In this document: positions 1 to 12,800 of the stretch, in pieces
Layout of the letters: every line of letters starts with the position of its first letter
How positions within the stretch are numbered: position 1 is the first letter of the stretch
Origin: Luscinia megarhynchos
Lineage: Eukaryota; Chordata; Aves; Passeriformes; Turdidae
Reading direction: 5' to 3'
Length of the DNA: 64,000 bases
Assembly (NCBI GenBank): GCA_034336665.1
Contig: CM067590.1
Location: 4,063,748-4,127,747 of the forward strand
Translations under genes and position numbers: made by a program
Notes under the pieces: model-generated
Told to the model about the DNA's origin: nothing
The model's database searches: none
What the model saw: the letters and a program-made list of their open reading frames with translations, nothing else

Positions 1-690
1 GTTGGGGAGCAGGGGATGGTGCTGGGGAGCAGGGGATGGTGTTGGGGAGCAGGGGATGGTGCTGGGGAGCAGGGAATGGTGCTGGGGAGCAGGGGATGGT
101 GTTGGGGAGCAGGGATGGTGCTGGGGAGCAGGGAATGATGCTGGGGAGCAGGGGATGGGGCTGGGGAGCAGGGGATGGTGTTGAGGCAGGGGATGGGGCT
201 GGGGAGCAGGAGCTGGGGACCAGATGGTGCTGGGGAGCAGGGGGATGGGGCTGGGGACCAGGGGATGGTGTCAGGGACCAGGGGATGGTATGGCAGATGG
301 CTGGGGAGCAGGAACGCTGGGGAGCATGGTTGACCAGGGAGCAGACGGGGCTGGGAGCAGGGGATGGTGTACAGGGGACGGCAGGGGAGCGGATGGGGCT
401 GGGGAGCAGGAGCAGGGGATGGTGTTGACCAGGAGCGAGCAGGATGGGGCTGGGGACCAGGGGACGGTGTAGCAGTGGATGGGGAGCAGGGACGGAGGAG
501 ATGGTGCAGGAGAGCAGAGCATGGTGGATGGAGCAGGAAGGCAGGGGACTGGAGCAGTGGGGCTAGGGAGCAGGGGAGTGGGGGAGCAGTGGGGCTGGGG
601 AGCAGGGGATGGGGGACAGGGGATGGGGCAGGAGCAGTGGGGCGGGGGAGCAGGGGATGGTGTTGGGGAGCAGGGGATGGGGCTGGGGCT
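1..690. repeat. 20-bp minisatellite, G-rich
   Basis: Head-to-tail copies of a unit close to GCTGGGGAGCAGGGGATGGT. Copies are nearly perfect at the left and degenerate after about 200. The array runs off the left edge, so its full length is unknown. It is inferred to lie in ACER1 intron 1. It creates several open frames rich in Gly and Trp, which are not genes. Confidence 0.9.
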
Positions 691-3600
691 CAGCCTCCTG
701 CTGGACTGGATGAAGGTGCCAGTGTTTCAGAGAGAGGAGATGCTGATGGGCAAAATGTGGGAGCTGGGGAGGAGCAGTGAGTACCCAAAGCCTGGACCTG
801 TCTGCTGGGCCAGGCCTGCTCCACCCTGCAGCACGGGGAAGGGAAATCTGAACTAATTTAATTACCCTCTGTGGGTTCCTACCCTGCCTTTTTCACCTGA
901 CTTTGCAAGCTCAGGGAAGGGAGATCACTGGGGAGCATGGCCTCCCCAGGGAAAATGGCTCTTGCTTATGCGAGGTTGGGATTGTGGTGCTGCATTTACC
1001 TGCCAGACAGCTCTTTGGGGCTCTGGAGCCATCTGCTGAAATGCCATTTGGCAAAGCACCAGGGTGGCTTTTATCTCAGCCTGACAATCCTTTCCTTTCA
1101 TCTTCCAGCTCCACGCTGGCCCAGACCCCACGCCTGGAATTTGGCAACCACAGCTAGAGTCTCCCCAGCCCCAGCAGCACTACGTAAACTGCAAAACCGG
1201 TGCTGGGCTTGTGGTGTCCCCCGGGATCCCAGTTTATGGTAACAGGGCTGCAAATCACCGGGATGTTGTCATCTCTCTGGAACACACCCTCTCCTATTCC
1301 AGAGGGAAGCACAATTCACGCCTAATGTGAGGTCTCTATTCCCTTAAACACCGGAGATTCATCTTGATTTTCACTAAGGCTTCCATGAGGCAAGTTGATG
1401 CTTCCCATTAGCAGCAGTTCTCAGGCCAAATGTTTCGGTTTTCCAAAGGTGCCTAGAGCCAAATCCAGGCCAATTCCCGTTCCAGCCATGAAAGGAGGAG
1501 TGCTGCTCCCACTTGCACCCTCGAGGTCAAATTGTTCAGAAAAGACTGAGAAATCAAACCATGTGTTCAAGCAACAGCCATGCTTCAAACATTTCTTTTT
1601 CCCTGAAATGATTAAGGAGGTTTTTGGAAGGCAAGCAGGCATAGCAGGGAGAGGGAAAACGCTTGGGGAAAAGGCAGGAGAGTGCAAGAGCCAGCACGCA
1701 GTCAGTGAGGAAACGCGGGAGGGGAGAGCTCTGCATCCCTGAGCACCGGGCATTGCAACAGTGCCATTAATTACATGATAGCTGTGCTATCACTCCATTA
1801 ATTCGGGACGAGATGTGCAAGATCAGATAGCAGAGGGGAGGGATAACCAGGGGAACGGCGCCAATAGGGTCAGGGAGATAAACGGGATTCCTTGCAGAGC
1901 AGCCAAGCTGGGATTTAGGGGACAGCTCCCACCCCCGTGGGGAGCACGGGGTTTTCATCACTCGTCGGCTCCAAGCCCTGATTTGTAAATGCTGACTTTC
2001 TGTCTTCCCTCTGGGATGTGGCAAGCTCCATCTCAGATGTGGTTAGGAGGGTTTTGCTCCCAGGACACCATTAAAAATGTTTCTGGAGTTTCTGCTCAGG
2101 CTGGGACCCCCTAGCACAGCTTCTATTTCAACCTCTCTGTCACACTGGCCAGAGGCACCAGCTCCCTCTGCCCAGGGTGTCGGGGGAAAAAGGGAGTGGT
2201 GATGGAGCCAAGGTGTGCCAGGACAGGGGAGAGTCCCCCTGCCTGAGCTCCCAGCCTTCCCACTCTCCTATAAGTGTGAGTTCCTGCTCCAGGTGCCTCA
2301 GCTGAGCCCAAACTATTTCCTTCTTTTCCTAGGAGAGAAGCAAGGCTGGGATCAGCAACATAGCTCACATCCTGGTGCATTAATAGAATCATTGGGAAGA
2401 CCCCAACTCCTGCAACTGCAGCCTGAGACAGAGGGACAGAACCTTCACCTGTGACAGGTGAGATCAGCCTGTGATGTGGACTGAGGCAGGAGGTGCTGGT
2501 TTAAGCACAGGCTGCTCCTCCCTCAGCCAGGCACTTTCTGCAGTGGAAGGAGCTTCCTGCAGGACTCATGGCAGGGAGTTCACTCTCACTCACAGTGAAC
2601 CAGCTTTATCTGACAGAGGAGCCCACAGGGCCAGAGACAGAAGTGAGCACCTCTCCAGACCTGTTAGCAATTCCTAAAGCCAGGGCTGTGTTGCAGGGGA
2701 TGGGGCTGCAGGTCCTGACATCACAGTGCTGGTGCTTTGGGGCAGGCAGCAGCACTTTGGGGAATGTTTGCAGCTCCTGGGCACAACTTTCAGGGCAGGC
2801 AAGAGAGCCATGGGATTAGTGAGAATGTGAGAGGGCCACACACCCCACACAGCCCTGCCACTGCCACTGAGCCCTTCTCTGGCAGATCTGCACCCTTCAT
2901 TTCACCACTCAGGGGAGCATCAGGAGCTCTGGGTGTGAACACTGTCAGAGCTGCTAGAAGAGACACTGCTGAGGAGGTGGGTGTCATTAGCAGCATCCTG
3001 GATCAGCAAAGAAACGAGGGTAGAAAGACAAGTCCCTGACTGATGACCCTCCTGGAGCACAATTCTGCTCTCCCCTGAGCAGCCAGAAGAAAATAAATTT
3101 CTGGGTCACTGAGTCACTATAAATAGAGCTTTGTTGCTGAACTGCATCCAGCCATGAGCCACCATGTATTATTAGGTACTTAAAGGTACTGTTTACATTC
3201 TTTTCTCATACCCCTGGTGCTTATTTCTAATAAAAAGCATCCAAGCCAAGCAGGCCTGAGAGAGTGTGGCTGGCACAGAGCAATCCCCAGCAGCACATTT
3301 GCTGCTGCTGGCACAGAACAGCTCAGCTCCAGCCCTGGGCAGGGCTGGGAGGAAGACATTGAAGAGGATGCTCTGTGAGGAATCCCTGCTGATTTAGTGT
3401 TCCAGGAGGCTTGGGTAGGAGCTGGCTGGGTTCCCAGCTTGCCTAAAACTCCAGAAAATTGACACTGAGGTGAATATTGGTGCAATTAATTCAGGGCAGA
3501 AATGCTTGCTGCAGAGAGGCAGCAACCTGAGTATAGGGAACAAATGAATGGAGAGAAGAAGAGAAGATGCAGGTTGTTGGGATCACACCTGGGACAGAGC

Positions 3601-3744
3601 CCTGAGCCCCAGCTGGGCCATCAGGGTGCAGCCAGCAGGATCAGATTTCTATAATCCCCCCTTTAGGGCACCTCACAGGAGCCTGATCCTGGGGGAGATC
3701 CTAGAGCAGGAGGGGAGGGTCCCTGTGCTGCTGCAGGGGGTGAG
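691..3744. other. Non-coding stretch, inferred ACER1 intron 1
   Basis: No conserved exon was recognised on either strand. The sequence is unique-looking and moderately AT-rich around 1.2-2.1 kb. The only notable site is the AP-1/TATA pair at 3110-3126. Confidence 0.5.
3110..3126 (+). promoter_or_regulatory. AP-1-like TGAGTCA followed by TATAAATAG
   Basis: TGAGTCA at 3110-3116 is followed one base later by a consensus TATA box, TATAAATAG, at 3118-3126. No recognisable coding exon lies downstream. It could drive an unannotated non-coding transcript, be a relic of a mobile element promoter, or be chance. Confidence 0.25.
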
Positions 3745-4215
3745 ACCCAGGCAGTGCCAGCTGAGGAAGGGACCCAGGCAGTGCCAGCTGAGGAAGGGAC
3801 CCAGGCAGTGCCAGGCAGGCTGTGCCAGCTGAGGAAGGGACCCAGGCAGTGCCAGGCAGGCTGTGCTGGCTGAAGGAGGGACCCAGGCAGTGCCAGGCAG
3901 TGCCAGGCAGGCTGTGCTGGCTGAAGGAAGGACCCTGGCAGTGCCAGGCAGGCTGTGCTGGCTGAGAAAGGGACCCAGGGAGTGCCAACCAGGCTGTGCT
4001 GGCTAAAGAAAGGACCCAGGCAGTGCCAGGCAGGCTGTGCTGGCTAAAGAAAGGACCCAGGCAGTGCCAGGCAGGCTGTGCTGGCTGAAGGAAAGGGACC
4101 CAGGCAGTGCCAGGCAGGCTGTGCTGGCTGAAGGAAGGACCACAGGCAGTGCCAGGCAGGCTGTGCTGGCTAAAGAAAGAACCCTGGCAGTGCCAACCAA
4201 GCTGTGCTGGCTGAA
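3745..4215. repeat. Minisatellite, unit about 40 bp
   Basis: About eleven imperfect copies, some shortened to about 25-28 bp, built from GACCCAGGCAGTGCCAGGCA and GGCTGTGCTGGCTGAAG blocks. The open frames on both strands across it are repeat artefacts. Confidence 0.9.
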
Positions 4216-5221
4216 GAAAGGAGTGATGCCCATGCCAGGGATGTTCCTGCCCACCTTTGCTGACAAGGTCTGGCCCTGAGCACAGTGCAGCATTGAGGCT
4301 GTTGTCAGATGCTCATAATGGCAGATTTTAGGAGGGTTTGCTCCTCTGCCACCCCTTGTCTGGACAGGAGGTGACCAGCCAGCCTAAGGCAGGCAGCTGG
4401 CATGGCAGGGTTAGATTCCTGCTGCTCAGGAGTCACATCCTAGGAGATGGCACTCTGCTGGTCTCCTGAGCCTGGCAAAAAGGGCACCAGTGCAGGAAGC
4501 ATAAAAAGCTCTTTTTCTGCCGAGGAAGAGATGCCTGGTGTAATGTAGAGGAGAGCAAGGGCAAGTTCAACTGCTGGAAAAAAAATCCTGCAGGGTTTGC
4601 TTGTCCATATCCCTCTGTCCCTCATTATTCCACTCATTTTTATCTTCATTGAAACATGCACTGGAGAGGTTTTCCTCACTGTGCCTGAGTCCCACACAGT
4701 GAGAATTCATCCCAACAAGCCAATGGAAACCAGGGAGATGGCTGTGGCTAGCAGGGACCTCCCTCCAGGGCTGGGCACCTGGCTGAGGTTTTCAGGAATA
4801 GCCATAGGATTCAGAAACCTGTGCCACAGAACAACCCAGGCAGCTGAGAGTTAAAGTTTTATGGGAATTAGAGGGCCTACAAGAATTAGTCATGCATCTG
4901 GCCACACCAGCTGGTGTCCAGCAGAGGAGGCAGACACTGAAGTGCTTCTGAGGAACTCCTGAGATAGTTGTTGGTGTGATAAGGATTCTGAGCCACTTTG
5001 TCAGTCTGGCTGTAAATGGTATCTCAGCTCCAAAGACGTGTTTAAAAAATGTTGCCTTATGTATCAAACTAGGACAGGAGGCAAATTTATCTCCTGGAAG
5101 GAATTCAGGCCAAAACCAAACCATTCACTTTCAGGCTTTGTGCTCTTGGTGGAAATCAGCCCCTCTCCAGTGTTAGCAGTGATTTCTCAAATACAGAGGC
5201 TTTGGGCACTTCCACTGCATT

Positions 5222-5330
5222 TGAAATGGTTTGGGTTGGAAAGGACCTTACAGATCATCTCCTTCCACTCCTTGCCATGAGCAGGGATATGTTCCATTCA
5301 GGCAGGTTGCTCCAGGCCCTGACATCTGAG
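5222..5330 (-). mobile_element. CR1 LINE 3' fragment
   Basis: The plus strand reads ATGGTTTGGGTTGGAAAGGA and then a CATCTCCTTCCACTCC stretch, the reverse complement of the usual CR1 3' end. It is 5'-truncated, as most CR1 copies are. Confidence 0.7.
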
Positions 5331-6347
5331 ATGCTGCTGTGAGTGTTGAGTGATTTCTGTATCTCCTTGCTCCTTGTGCCCTGCTCTGCACCTCTGAGCC
5401 CATGTAGCAGCAGCAGTAAGCAGCAAACAGCACAAAACACCCAGCTGAGTGCCAGGGAAGCAGGATTTGGGCTGGACTGGCAGGTCTTTCTTTGCTGAGT
5501 GCCTCAAAGAGCAGTGACTACACACAGCCCCCTCCTCTGAGACCCTGGCTGGGCCATTAGAGCCTGCAGGACCCGGCTGGGGAATTATCGTTATTACAGG
5601 TAATTTATTAAAAACAGGAAATGCTTTAAAAAAAAACAGAGGAAGAGCCACTTCCATGAGAACAAGATCTTCTAGTGTTAGACAGTAATTGCCAAAAGTT
5701 GTAAACAAGGCCTGTGGAAGGCTGTAAATCCACATGGCTCACACCCCTGGGAGCCTTTAATTGCTGTGAGGGAGCAGGACATGCTTGGAGAGGCTGCTTA
5801 TCTCAGCCCTCTGCAGGCAGATATGGATGCTCCAGCCCTGGCACTGGATGCAGCCTGGCTGGTAAAGGATCACAGGAGGTGAAACTGGCTCATGCACCAG
5901 CTTCCCTCTGAGTTCCGTATTCCCAAGCTGCCTGACACGGTTCATGGAAGTGCTGCCTCTCGTTTTGCCACTCCTGTAGGTTTAGCTGGAATATGTGAGC
6001 CCTGTGTGGGACTTACCCCAGTTGGCAGCAGAGCTGCAGGACTGGTATAACAGGATCTCACAGATCTGGGCTGTGAAGGAGCTCTGCCAGAGTTTTCTCA
6101 CTGGGAATCAACCCCACACACACACACCAGCATCGCCCCCGACCCCAGCACGTTTTGGGGAGCAAAGCAACAAAAGTCCCGTGATTTACCTGAAGCTCAG
6201 AAAACACTCCCCATCCCAGCACCCTCCAGCACCAGCAAGTTCAAAGGAGTGAGGAGCAGGAAGGAAAACAGGGATGTCCCGTCCTGTCTGGATCCCAAAA
6301 GCAGCTCCTGGGTGCCCGGAGCCGGCCCCAGCTCCCCCAGCACTCAC

Positions 6348-6440
6348 GGTGTTGTAGTACTCGGCGATCACCGCCGAGCGCGCGAAGTTGCTCTCACACC
6401 AATCCACCTCGGCACTCTGGTAGGAGAATATGCTGGGCAT
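6348..6440 (-). CDS. ACER1: Alkaline ceramidase 1, first coding exon
   Basis: This exon encodes the first 31 residues of ACER1, a multi-pass endoplasmic reticulum ceramidase that hydrolyses ceramide to sphingosine and fatty acid, mainly in epidermis. The peptide begins MPSIFSYQSAEVDWCESNF and continues to AEYYNT. It follows the family's N-terminus almost residue for residue, including the EVDWCESNF segment ahead of the first membrane helix. The start codon is at 6438-6440 and the donor GTGAGT at 6342-6347 (phase 0). No exon 2 (starting near SNIPFF in mammals) was found between here and position 1, so intron 1 exceeds 6.3 kb and the rest of the gene is outside the window. ACER2 and ACER3 are less likely because their N-termini differ. 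Confidence 0.9.
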
Positions 6441-8223
6441 GGTCAGGCACCTCGGGAGGAAGGAGAGGAGCAGCTCAGGGTGGGCACAGGGGAGGAGAGG
6501 GCTGCACTGCCAAAGGGTGGCACTCACAAGGTGCCACCAGCCAGCCCAGCCCCGCGCCTTACCCGCCTACCAAGGACTCATCCTCTTCCCAACACGCATC
6601 CTGCTGCTCAGGAGTTCCTCTCCCCTCGATGCAGGAGGTGCAAATCGCCTCAGAAAATGCTCTTGGGCTCTGAGGATGGTCACCAGTCCATGGCACTAAC
6701 ATCTCCAGCCAGGTGTTGCTGCCACACGACGCTTCCCCATTTCAGCCCAGTCCTTGTCACCTTGTCCTCTCCCTTCTCCTCACTTTCTTTGTGACTCAGA
6801 CCTTCCTGCTGGGGAGACTTCCCTGTGCTCTGAGTTACCTCTGGGGGGTGGACAGCCCTACAGAGGTTGGTGCTCATTGGCCCTGTTCTTCACCATCACT
6901 CCTCAGCATCTTCCCAAGGGCTGGAACTCGGCTCAGCCCCGGAGCACCAGCACAGACCCTGGGCATTAGCAGAGTCCTGGGGCACTGGGAGCACTGGGAG
7001 CACTGGGAGGTGCCTCTTCCCTCTGCATTGGATTTCGCTTGGAGTGCACTCCCAGGCAATCTCCACCCTGGCTTGCCAGTGAAAGGGATCAGAGTTTGAC
7101 ACCTCCAGCAGCTTCTCCACTGCCAGACCCAACCTGTGGTAGCACTGCAGCTACAAATGGGACTCCAAACACAAAGAAAATGTAACCCTCTGCCTGTTTT
7201 TTCCCCATGTTAAAAACTCTCCATCCCAATTGTTTCTCAGCACTCTTTCATTAATTTGAAACAGCGGTTCTGATCTTATTTTGATCAGAAGTTTCCTATT
7301 TGCCATACTTTTTTCAGATCCTTGAGACTTTACAGCTGGTTTTGAAGACAGGTGCCAACCTTTGAGGCATCTGGAAGCACCCCCAAACCCACAGTAGCTG
7401 GATTTTTGGTACAAAAAGGAGACAGAAATGCCCTGGAGCTGAGCAGTTCATCCCTGGATGCAGTGTAGGACTAACCCAGCCACTCATGCTGCTCCAGCCC
7501 TGCAGAGTGAGCAGGTTTGGGGTGACACCAGGCAGGTATCGAGGTGACACTGCCTCAGTGGCATCTCTGAGCTCCTGAGGAACTGGTGGCAAACAACTTT
7601 CTTTGCCTCTCTTTGAAAATTTTTTCAGTTTTAATGCAGGGAAGGGAAGTTTGTCTCAAACCCACTCATCAGTTGATGATGTTCTTGAGCAGAAACTCCC
7701 TGTTGGCAGCGAGGTGAGCTGAGCCACCACCGTGTCCAGCAGTCCCTTGGATGTGCACCAGGGTGGGGCTGCCACAGCTTCCTCTGCCTCCCTTCCCAAG
7801 CAGTTCAAAGGGAGGAAACACAGGAGTGTAGCACAGCACAAACGAGCTCTTCTGCAGCTCCTGCTCTGACCAGACAGACCGACTCGAGGGTGAACCTCTG
7901 CAGTTAACCACGGCCTCTCCTAGTGCAGGCTGGCTGCTTCCCAGGGCAGCTGAGATCACAGCCAAGGAGGCAAAGAGGTGGCAGGCAGAAGGGTTTGAAG
8001 GCTGACTCTTCGTGCTCCTGGGTTTCCATGTGCTCCTTCACACCCCAGGGACCCTCTGCTCATCCCTCATCGCTTCTACAGCGATGCAAGGTGAAAAAAC
8101 AATTGGACCCAGGATGGCAAATCCCACCTTATGGCTAAAAAGATGTCAGCTGAGAGATAGTGAAGGGCTGGAGAGGAGGAGAAGAAGAAGAAGAAAAAGA
8201 AGAAGAAGATGAAAGAAGAAGAA

Positions 8224-8255
<32 letters not shown>

Positions 8256-10149
8256 AGGAACAGAAAAATGGAAGCAGTGATGGAGTGGCCAGCACTGGCT
8301 GCTGGTGTCTCCTCCCAGCCTGGCTTACCTGCGATCCCTGGATGGACCAGCGCTGCTTCCACACGCTCTGGGAGCTCCAAGGTTTCCAGCAAAGCCGGAG
8401 CAGCAACCTGCCCTGCTGCTCTAGCTGCAGAGGAGTGCCCACGGTGTGAGCTCACCGCCAGCAGCCGCCAGAAAATCCCCTCGCTCCGTCCCTAGGCAAA
8501 GGCTTGGGATGGGACAGCAGCCATGTGCACCCTCCAGGCAAAGCTGGGCCCCCACAGCAAACATATTGGCTGGAGGGGTTTATATCCGTGCCCCCAGATG
8601 GGCAGGGGCAAGGAGGCAGGGCAGGGAAGCGTGAGCTGGAAGGGTTGGAAGAGCGGGGTGGAAATGCAGCCTGAAATCATCGTGTGCCCCCGGGCAGGAT
8701 CGCGGCGCAGGCGCACCCACCTGCTCCCGGCCCTGCTTCTCCGGGGAGGGAACATCCACCCAGCTGGCGTGGAGAAAACCCAGCACAGGGATTTGCACCA
8801 AAAAGTGTGGAGCAAGGTGATGCTGCCTCTTTCAGCAGTTAAGTTCAAGCCTCTTCTCAACTTTTCCCCCAAATGCTGTTTTTTATTATTATCAAAAAGA
8901 ATGTTGTTATCAGATCTCACTTCTTCTAGCTGGTTTATTTTGTTATTTAGTTAAAGAACTATCTGAGCAGGACACCTTTGGGTGACTGCTTTGCAAATAT
9001 TTTCTTCCTGGACCTCATTCAGGCGTTCAAGAAATTTGGCAGCAATTAAACTTTTCCCCCCAAAACAACATTTTTTTCCTTCATGTAGAGTTGAGAGAAA
9101 TATGTTGTTTTCTTAAACATGAAACTTATTATTTGGCCACTGCTTCCTGGTGGAGACATCACAGGCAAGGTGAGACCAAGATCTAAGGTGTTTCTGTCCC
9201 TGTCCTTGTCCTTGTGGTTCCTGGAGAGAAGGGATCAAGCCTCTGCCAGGGGAGAGAAGCTCTTTGGAAAGCTCAGCCATTTATTTTGCTGCTCCTATGA
9301 AAAGGAGCATCCCTGTGAGAGCTGGGCTGTGCCAGGGCTTACAAAAGCCTCACAAATCCTCCTGGGTTTGGAAATGAGGGTAATTAAGCACTGCAGCAGC
9401 TGATGTTGCACCGTGGTGGAGCCTCCGTTACCTGTCACCAAGTCCAGGCTCAGTGTCCTTCTAGGACAGACTTGGAGCAGAGGATCCAGAGAGGGGATCC
9501 CAGAGAGCTGCTCCCACCCCTGCACGGTGAGGGAGTCTGGGATGCATTTGCTTTTTATTCCCTTGGAATTCCAAATCGACTCTGCAAGCTCTGCCAGGCT
9601 GAAAGGAGCTCCCCAATTCTGCAGGGAATCTCAGTAGGAAACAAGTTGTGGCTTGCCCTTTCCTGAGAAGAGAGGCAGGGAAGGTGGCAGAGATGGATTT
9701 GGGAAGAAGAACCCACACAGGTGATGCCTGGTCTGTGTGAACATCAAAAAAAAAGAGTTTTCCCACCCTAAAACCTCTGGCATCCTTGGGGTGAGCAAAG
9801 TGTCCAAGCATCCCTGATACATCCTGTGCCATGCAGTGGGTAAATAACTGGGCAGGGTGTCACAGGTCTGCACCTTCCCTGATTCATCAATAACTAGGTC
9901 ATAAAGAGAGCTTGGTTTCCTGCTGAGTCCTCACTCCAAACTCTTGCTGATGTTTACATCCTCCTGCCTGTGGTCAGCAGGGGCTGGGATGCTGGGGATG
10001 CTGGGGATGCTGGGGATGCTGGGGATGCTCACACAGGGCTGGGCTGGGGACAGGAGGGTGCCCAGGGAGCACAGGGTGAAGCTTCTGTGAGAAGCAACAC
10101 AGAGACCCTGAGTTCTGGCACTGCTGAGCCCCCACCTCAAATCCTGGGG
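6441..10149. other. Non-coding stretch upstream of ACER1
   Basis: Inferred ACER1 promoter and flank. It holds a GAA-rich tract (8.17-8.26 kb) and a five-copy 9-bp GCTGGGGAT repeat at about 9988-10030. No other exon was recognised. Confidence 0.5.
8170..8264 (+). repeat. (GAA)n polypurine microsatellite
   Basis: About 95 bases of almost uninterrupted purine, mainly GAA/AGA triplets with a few GGA and one T. A tract like this can form triplex DNA. Low-complexity Arg/Glu/Lys open frames cross it and are not genes. Confidence 0.95.
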
Positions 10150-10640
10150 GCAGATTTGGGCTGTGCATGACAAGAAAAACCTGAAGGGGCTGGGGCATGT
10201 CCAGGGAAGGGAACAGAGCTGGGGAAGGGTGTGGAGCACCAGGAGCAGCTGAGGGAGCTGGAGAGGGGCTCAGCCTGGAGAAAAGGAGGCTCAGGGGGAA
10301 TTTCTGGCTCTGCACAACTCCCTGACAGGAGGGGACAGCCGGGGGGGTCAGGCTGTGCTCCCTGGCAATGATCAACAGGACAAGAGGAAACAGCTCAGGT
10401 TGCTCCAGGGGAGGTTTAGATTGGAAATGAGAGGCTTTTTTTTAAACAGAAAGATTGTCAGGCATTGGAATGGACTGCCCAGGGCAGTGGTGGAGTCACC
10501 ATCCCTGGAGGTGCTCAGAAGCAGCGTGGATGTGGTACTGGGGACATGGTTAGTGATGAACTCATGGTGCTGCTGGGCTGATGGTTGGACTTGATCATCT
10601 TAAAGGTTTTTCCAGCTTTAAGGACTCTGTGATTCTGATC
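10150..10640 (+). mobile_element. CR1 LINE 3' fragment, about 490 bp
   Basis: This is the longest plus-oriented CR1 piece. It has the typical blocks GGAGCACCAGGAGCAG, CTCAGCCTGGAGAAAAGGAG and CAGGGGAGGTTTAGATTGGA, and the terminal GGTTGGACTTGATCATCTTA followed by TCTGTGATTCTGA. It carries no intact frame. Confidence 0.9.
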
Positions 10641-10964
10641 CTCCCTGTATTTGAAACTTGTTTCTCTCAAAGCTTCTCTGGAGTCCTCACCTCCTTGCTG
10701 AGCCCTGCTGCCTCCTCCCCACCTGGCTCTGCTCAGCTCAGTGGAGGTCGGTGACACGTGCCATTCCTCAGGGACTGTCCTGTCCCCTCAGCTGCTCCCT
10801 TCCTCTCCCTGGCACTGATGCCCTCCTGCAATGTCCCAGGCTTTGTGACACAGGACAGGGTTTAGCCTGGGCAGCCTCATCCCAGCTCCTTTGCCCCTCT
10901 GTCACCCCAGGGCAGGCACTGGGTGCCGAGGTTCTCCCTGGGACAGCTGAGAGCAGGCACTGGA

Positions 10965-11060
10965 ACCACAGAATCCCGGAGGGTTTTGGTTGGGAGGGAC
11001 CTTAAAGCCACTGGCAGGGACACCTTCACTGTCCCAGGGTGTCCCAAGCCTCATCCAAGC
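10965..11060 (-). mobile_element. CR1 LINE fragment
   Basis: The plus strand has ACAGAATCCCGGAGGGTTTTGG followed by GGGAGGGACCTTAAAG, an inverted CR1 3' end of about 95 bp. Confidence 0.65.
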
Positions 11061-12664
11061 TGAGGGACAGAGCAGGAGCTGAGGCAGCAGCCTCAGGGCC
11101 CAGCTGCCAGGGTTTTATAGCTGTGTGCCCACTGCCATGCTGGGCAGACAGTCCTGCTGCTGCTACCACCAAAAACTGGGAAGAGGAGACTCTGGCAGGT
11201 GAGTTTGGGAGAATCCAAACTTGCTTAACTCCAGGCTGGTCCTACCTGCTTTGTCCTGTGGCACCTTGGATGGAGATTTCCACCCAAGCTGCTGCTGACA
11301 AGGGATTTTTGTAAGTGATACCAATTGCAGCTGCTGTGGTCCAGGACCACGTGTGCTTATTCATTGCTTGGGCTGCTGTGGGCAGGGGGCAGCAGCAGCA
11401 GGGCAGGGAGGGATGAGGTGGGAGTGCTGGCATCCCACATTCCCACTGCTGTTGGCTCAGCACAGTGAGTCAGAGCCCTTGGGGTGGATGGAGACAAATG
11501 ACAGCCCCATTCCCACAGCAGCAGAGGGGAGTCAGGAAGGGAAAGCAGACATTTGGGCTCATTGCTGCCCTGCTGCAGCACTCTGTCCATGCCCAGGAAA
11601 GGCTCTGGAGCTGCCTGGACAGGCTCCATCCCACTGCCATCCTCAGCTTTTGGTACTTCAGGGCTGCAATTTCCTGCTTCCAGATATAAAAACACAGGCA
11701 GGTGACCTGCTAATGCTGAACAGTCAGATAATCCTTCTCCTTCTTGCTCCACAGGGCAGGAATCTGTCCTCTGCCTGGCTGGGGAGCTGTTTAACAAATT
11801 GTGGTCAGGAAGAAATAACAAGAGCAGCAGGAGATGTGCTAATGCTGGATGTGCCTTGCTCAGCCAAATGGGAGCATTTGCCTTCATTGCTGCCTCAGAG
11901 CCCCTCAGGAGCAATGTCCCCACTCCTTTCTCTTCTGCAGAGCTGGAAATATCTCAGTTTCCTCATCAGGCAGGGCAGGGGCTCCAGGCAACCAAAACCA
12001 GCAGCAGCAGGAGAAGCATTAAAGCCAGGACACCCCACGCCAGGTGTGGCTCTGGAGCCTCCAGTGCCTGAAACACCTGCTCTGTGCAACAGCTTGTGCA
12101 AGCAGCCTCCACAGGGGCACAGCACAAGCCTTGTCAGGCCCCACAGGGCCGGTCTCAGGGTCCAGGGGAGATTCCCCAGCCATCCCTCAGCACTGAGCAA
12201 TCTCCCAGGCAGCCCCTGCTCCGTGCTCCAGGCAGGATGCCATGCCAGGCAGCCCAGGAGGCTTTGTCAATCTGACCTCCCCGGGCTTGTTTTGAAATCC
12301 TGACTGGTTGAAAGCAAATGTCATAATTGCTGATGGTGACAAGAACAGAGTAATTAAAGGACGTTCTGTCATCTGTCACATGTGCCTCCAGCACCTGAGG
12401 TGTGCAGAGAGGCTTTGGCTTGTGTAACTCACCAGGAGCTGCTGGACCTGCAGGGGCTGAGCAGAGACCTGCCCCACTCTCCCCTTCTTGTAGATGAAAA
12501 TATCTAAATCAGGAGGGAGAGGAATCACCTGTGCTTGGCACAGCACAGCCAGGGCTTTCTCAGCCACAGGGCTGCCTGCAGTCCTGGAAGGTTTCAGATT
12601 CAGCAGCCACAGAGCAGGGAGGCTCCTCTCACCAAACCAAACCCCTGCAGCCAGCAACTTGTCA
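11061..12664. other. Stretch with no recognised feature
   Basis: Contains a 316-codon open frame on the plus strand (11353-12303) with no recognisable domain. It also contains a splice-bounded open segment on the minus strand near 12430-12540, discussed under rejected items. Confidence 0.4.
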
Positions 12665-12800
12665 CCTTTATTTCATGAAATCCTGGAAGAGTTTGAGTTG
12701 GAGGGACCTTAAAGCCCATCTCATTCACTTGTCAGGGACACCTTCCACTACCCCAGGTGGCTCCTGGCCTTGGACCCTTCCAGGACAGGACATTTGCTGC
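12665..12800 (-). mobile_element. CR1 LINE fragment
   Basis: Inverted CR1 3' end: GAGTTGGAGGGACCTTAAAG followed by CAGGGACACCTTCCACTA. Confidence 0.7.

Noticed and set aside
12430..12540. Minus-strand splice-bounded segment (CACAG|GTGATTCC to CTCCTG|GTGAGT) resembling an exon
   Set aside because: The peptide resembles no family I recognise, the pyrimidine tract is poor and there is no neighbouring exon. A transcript would be needed to revive it.
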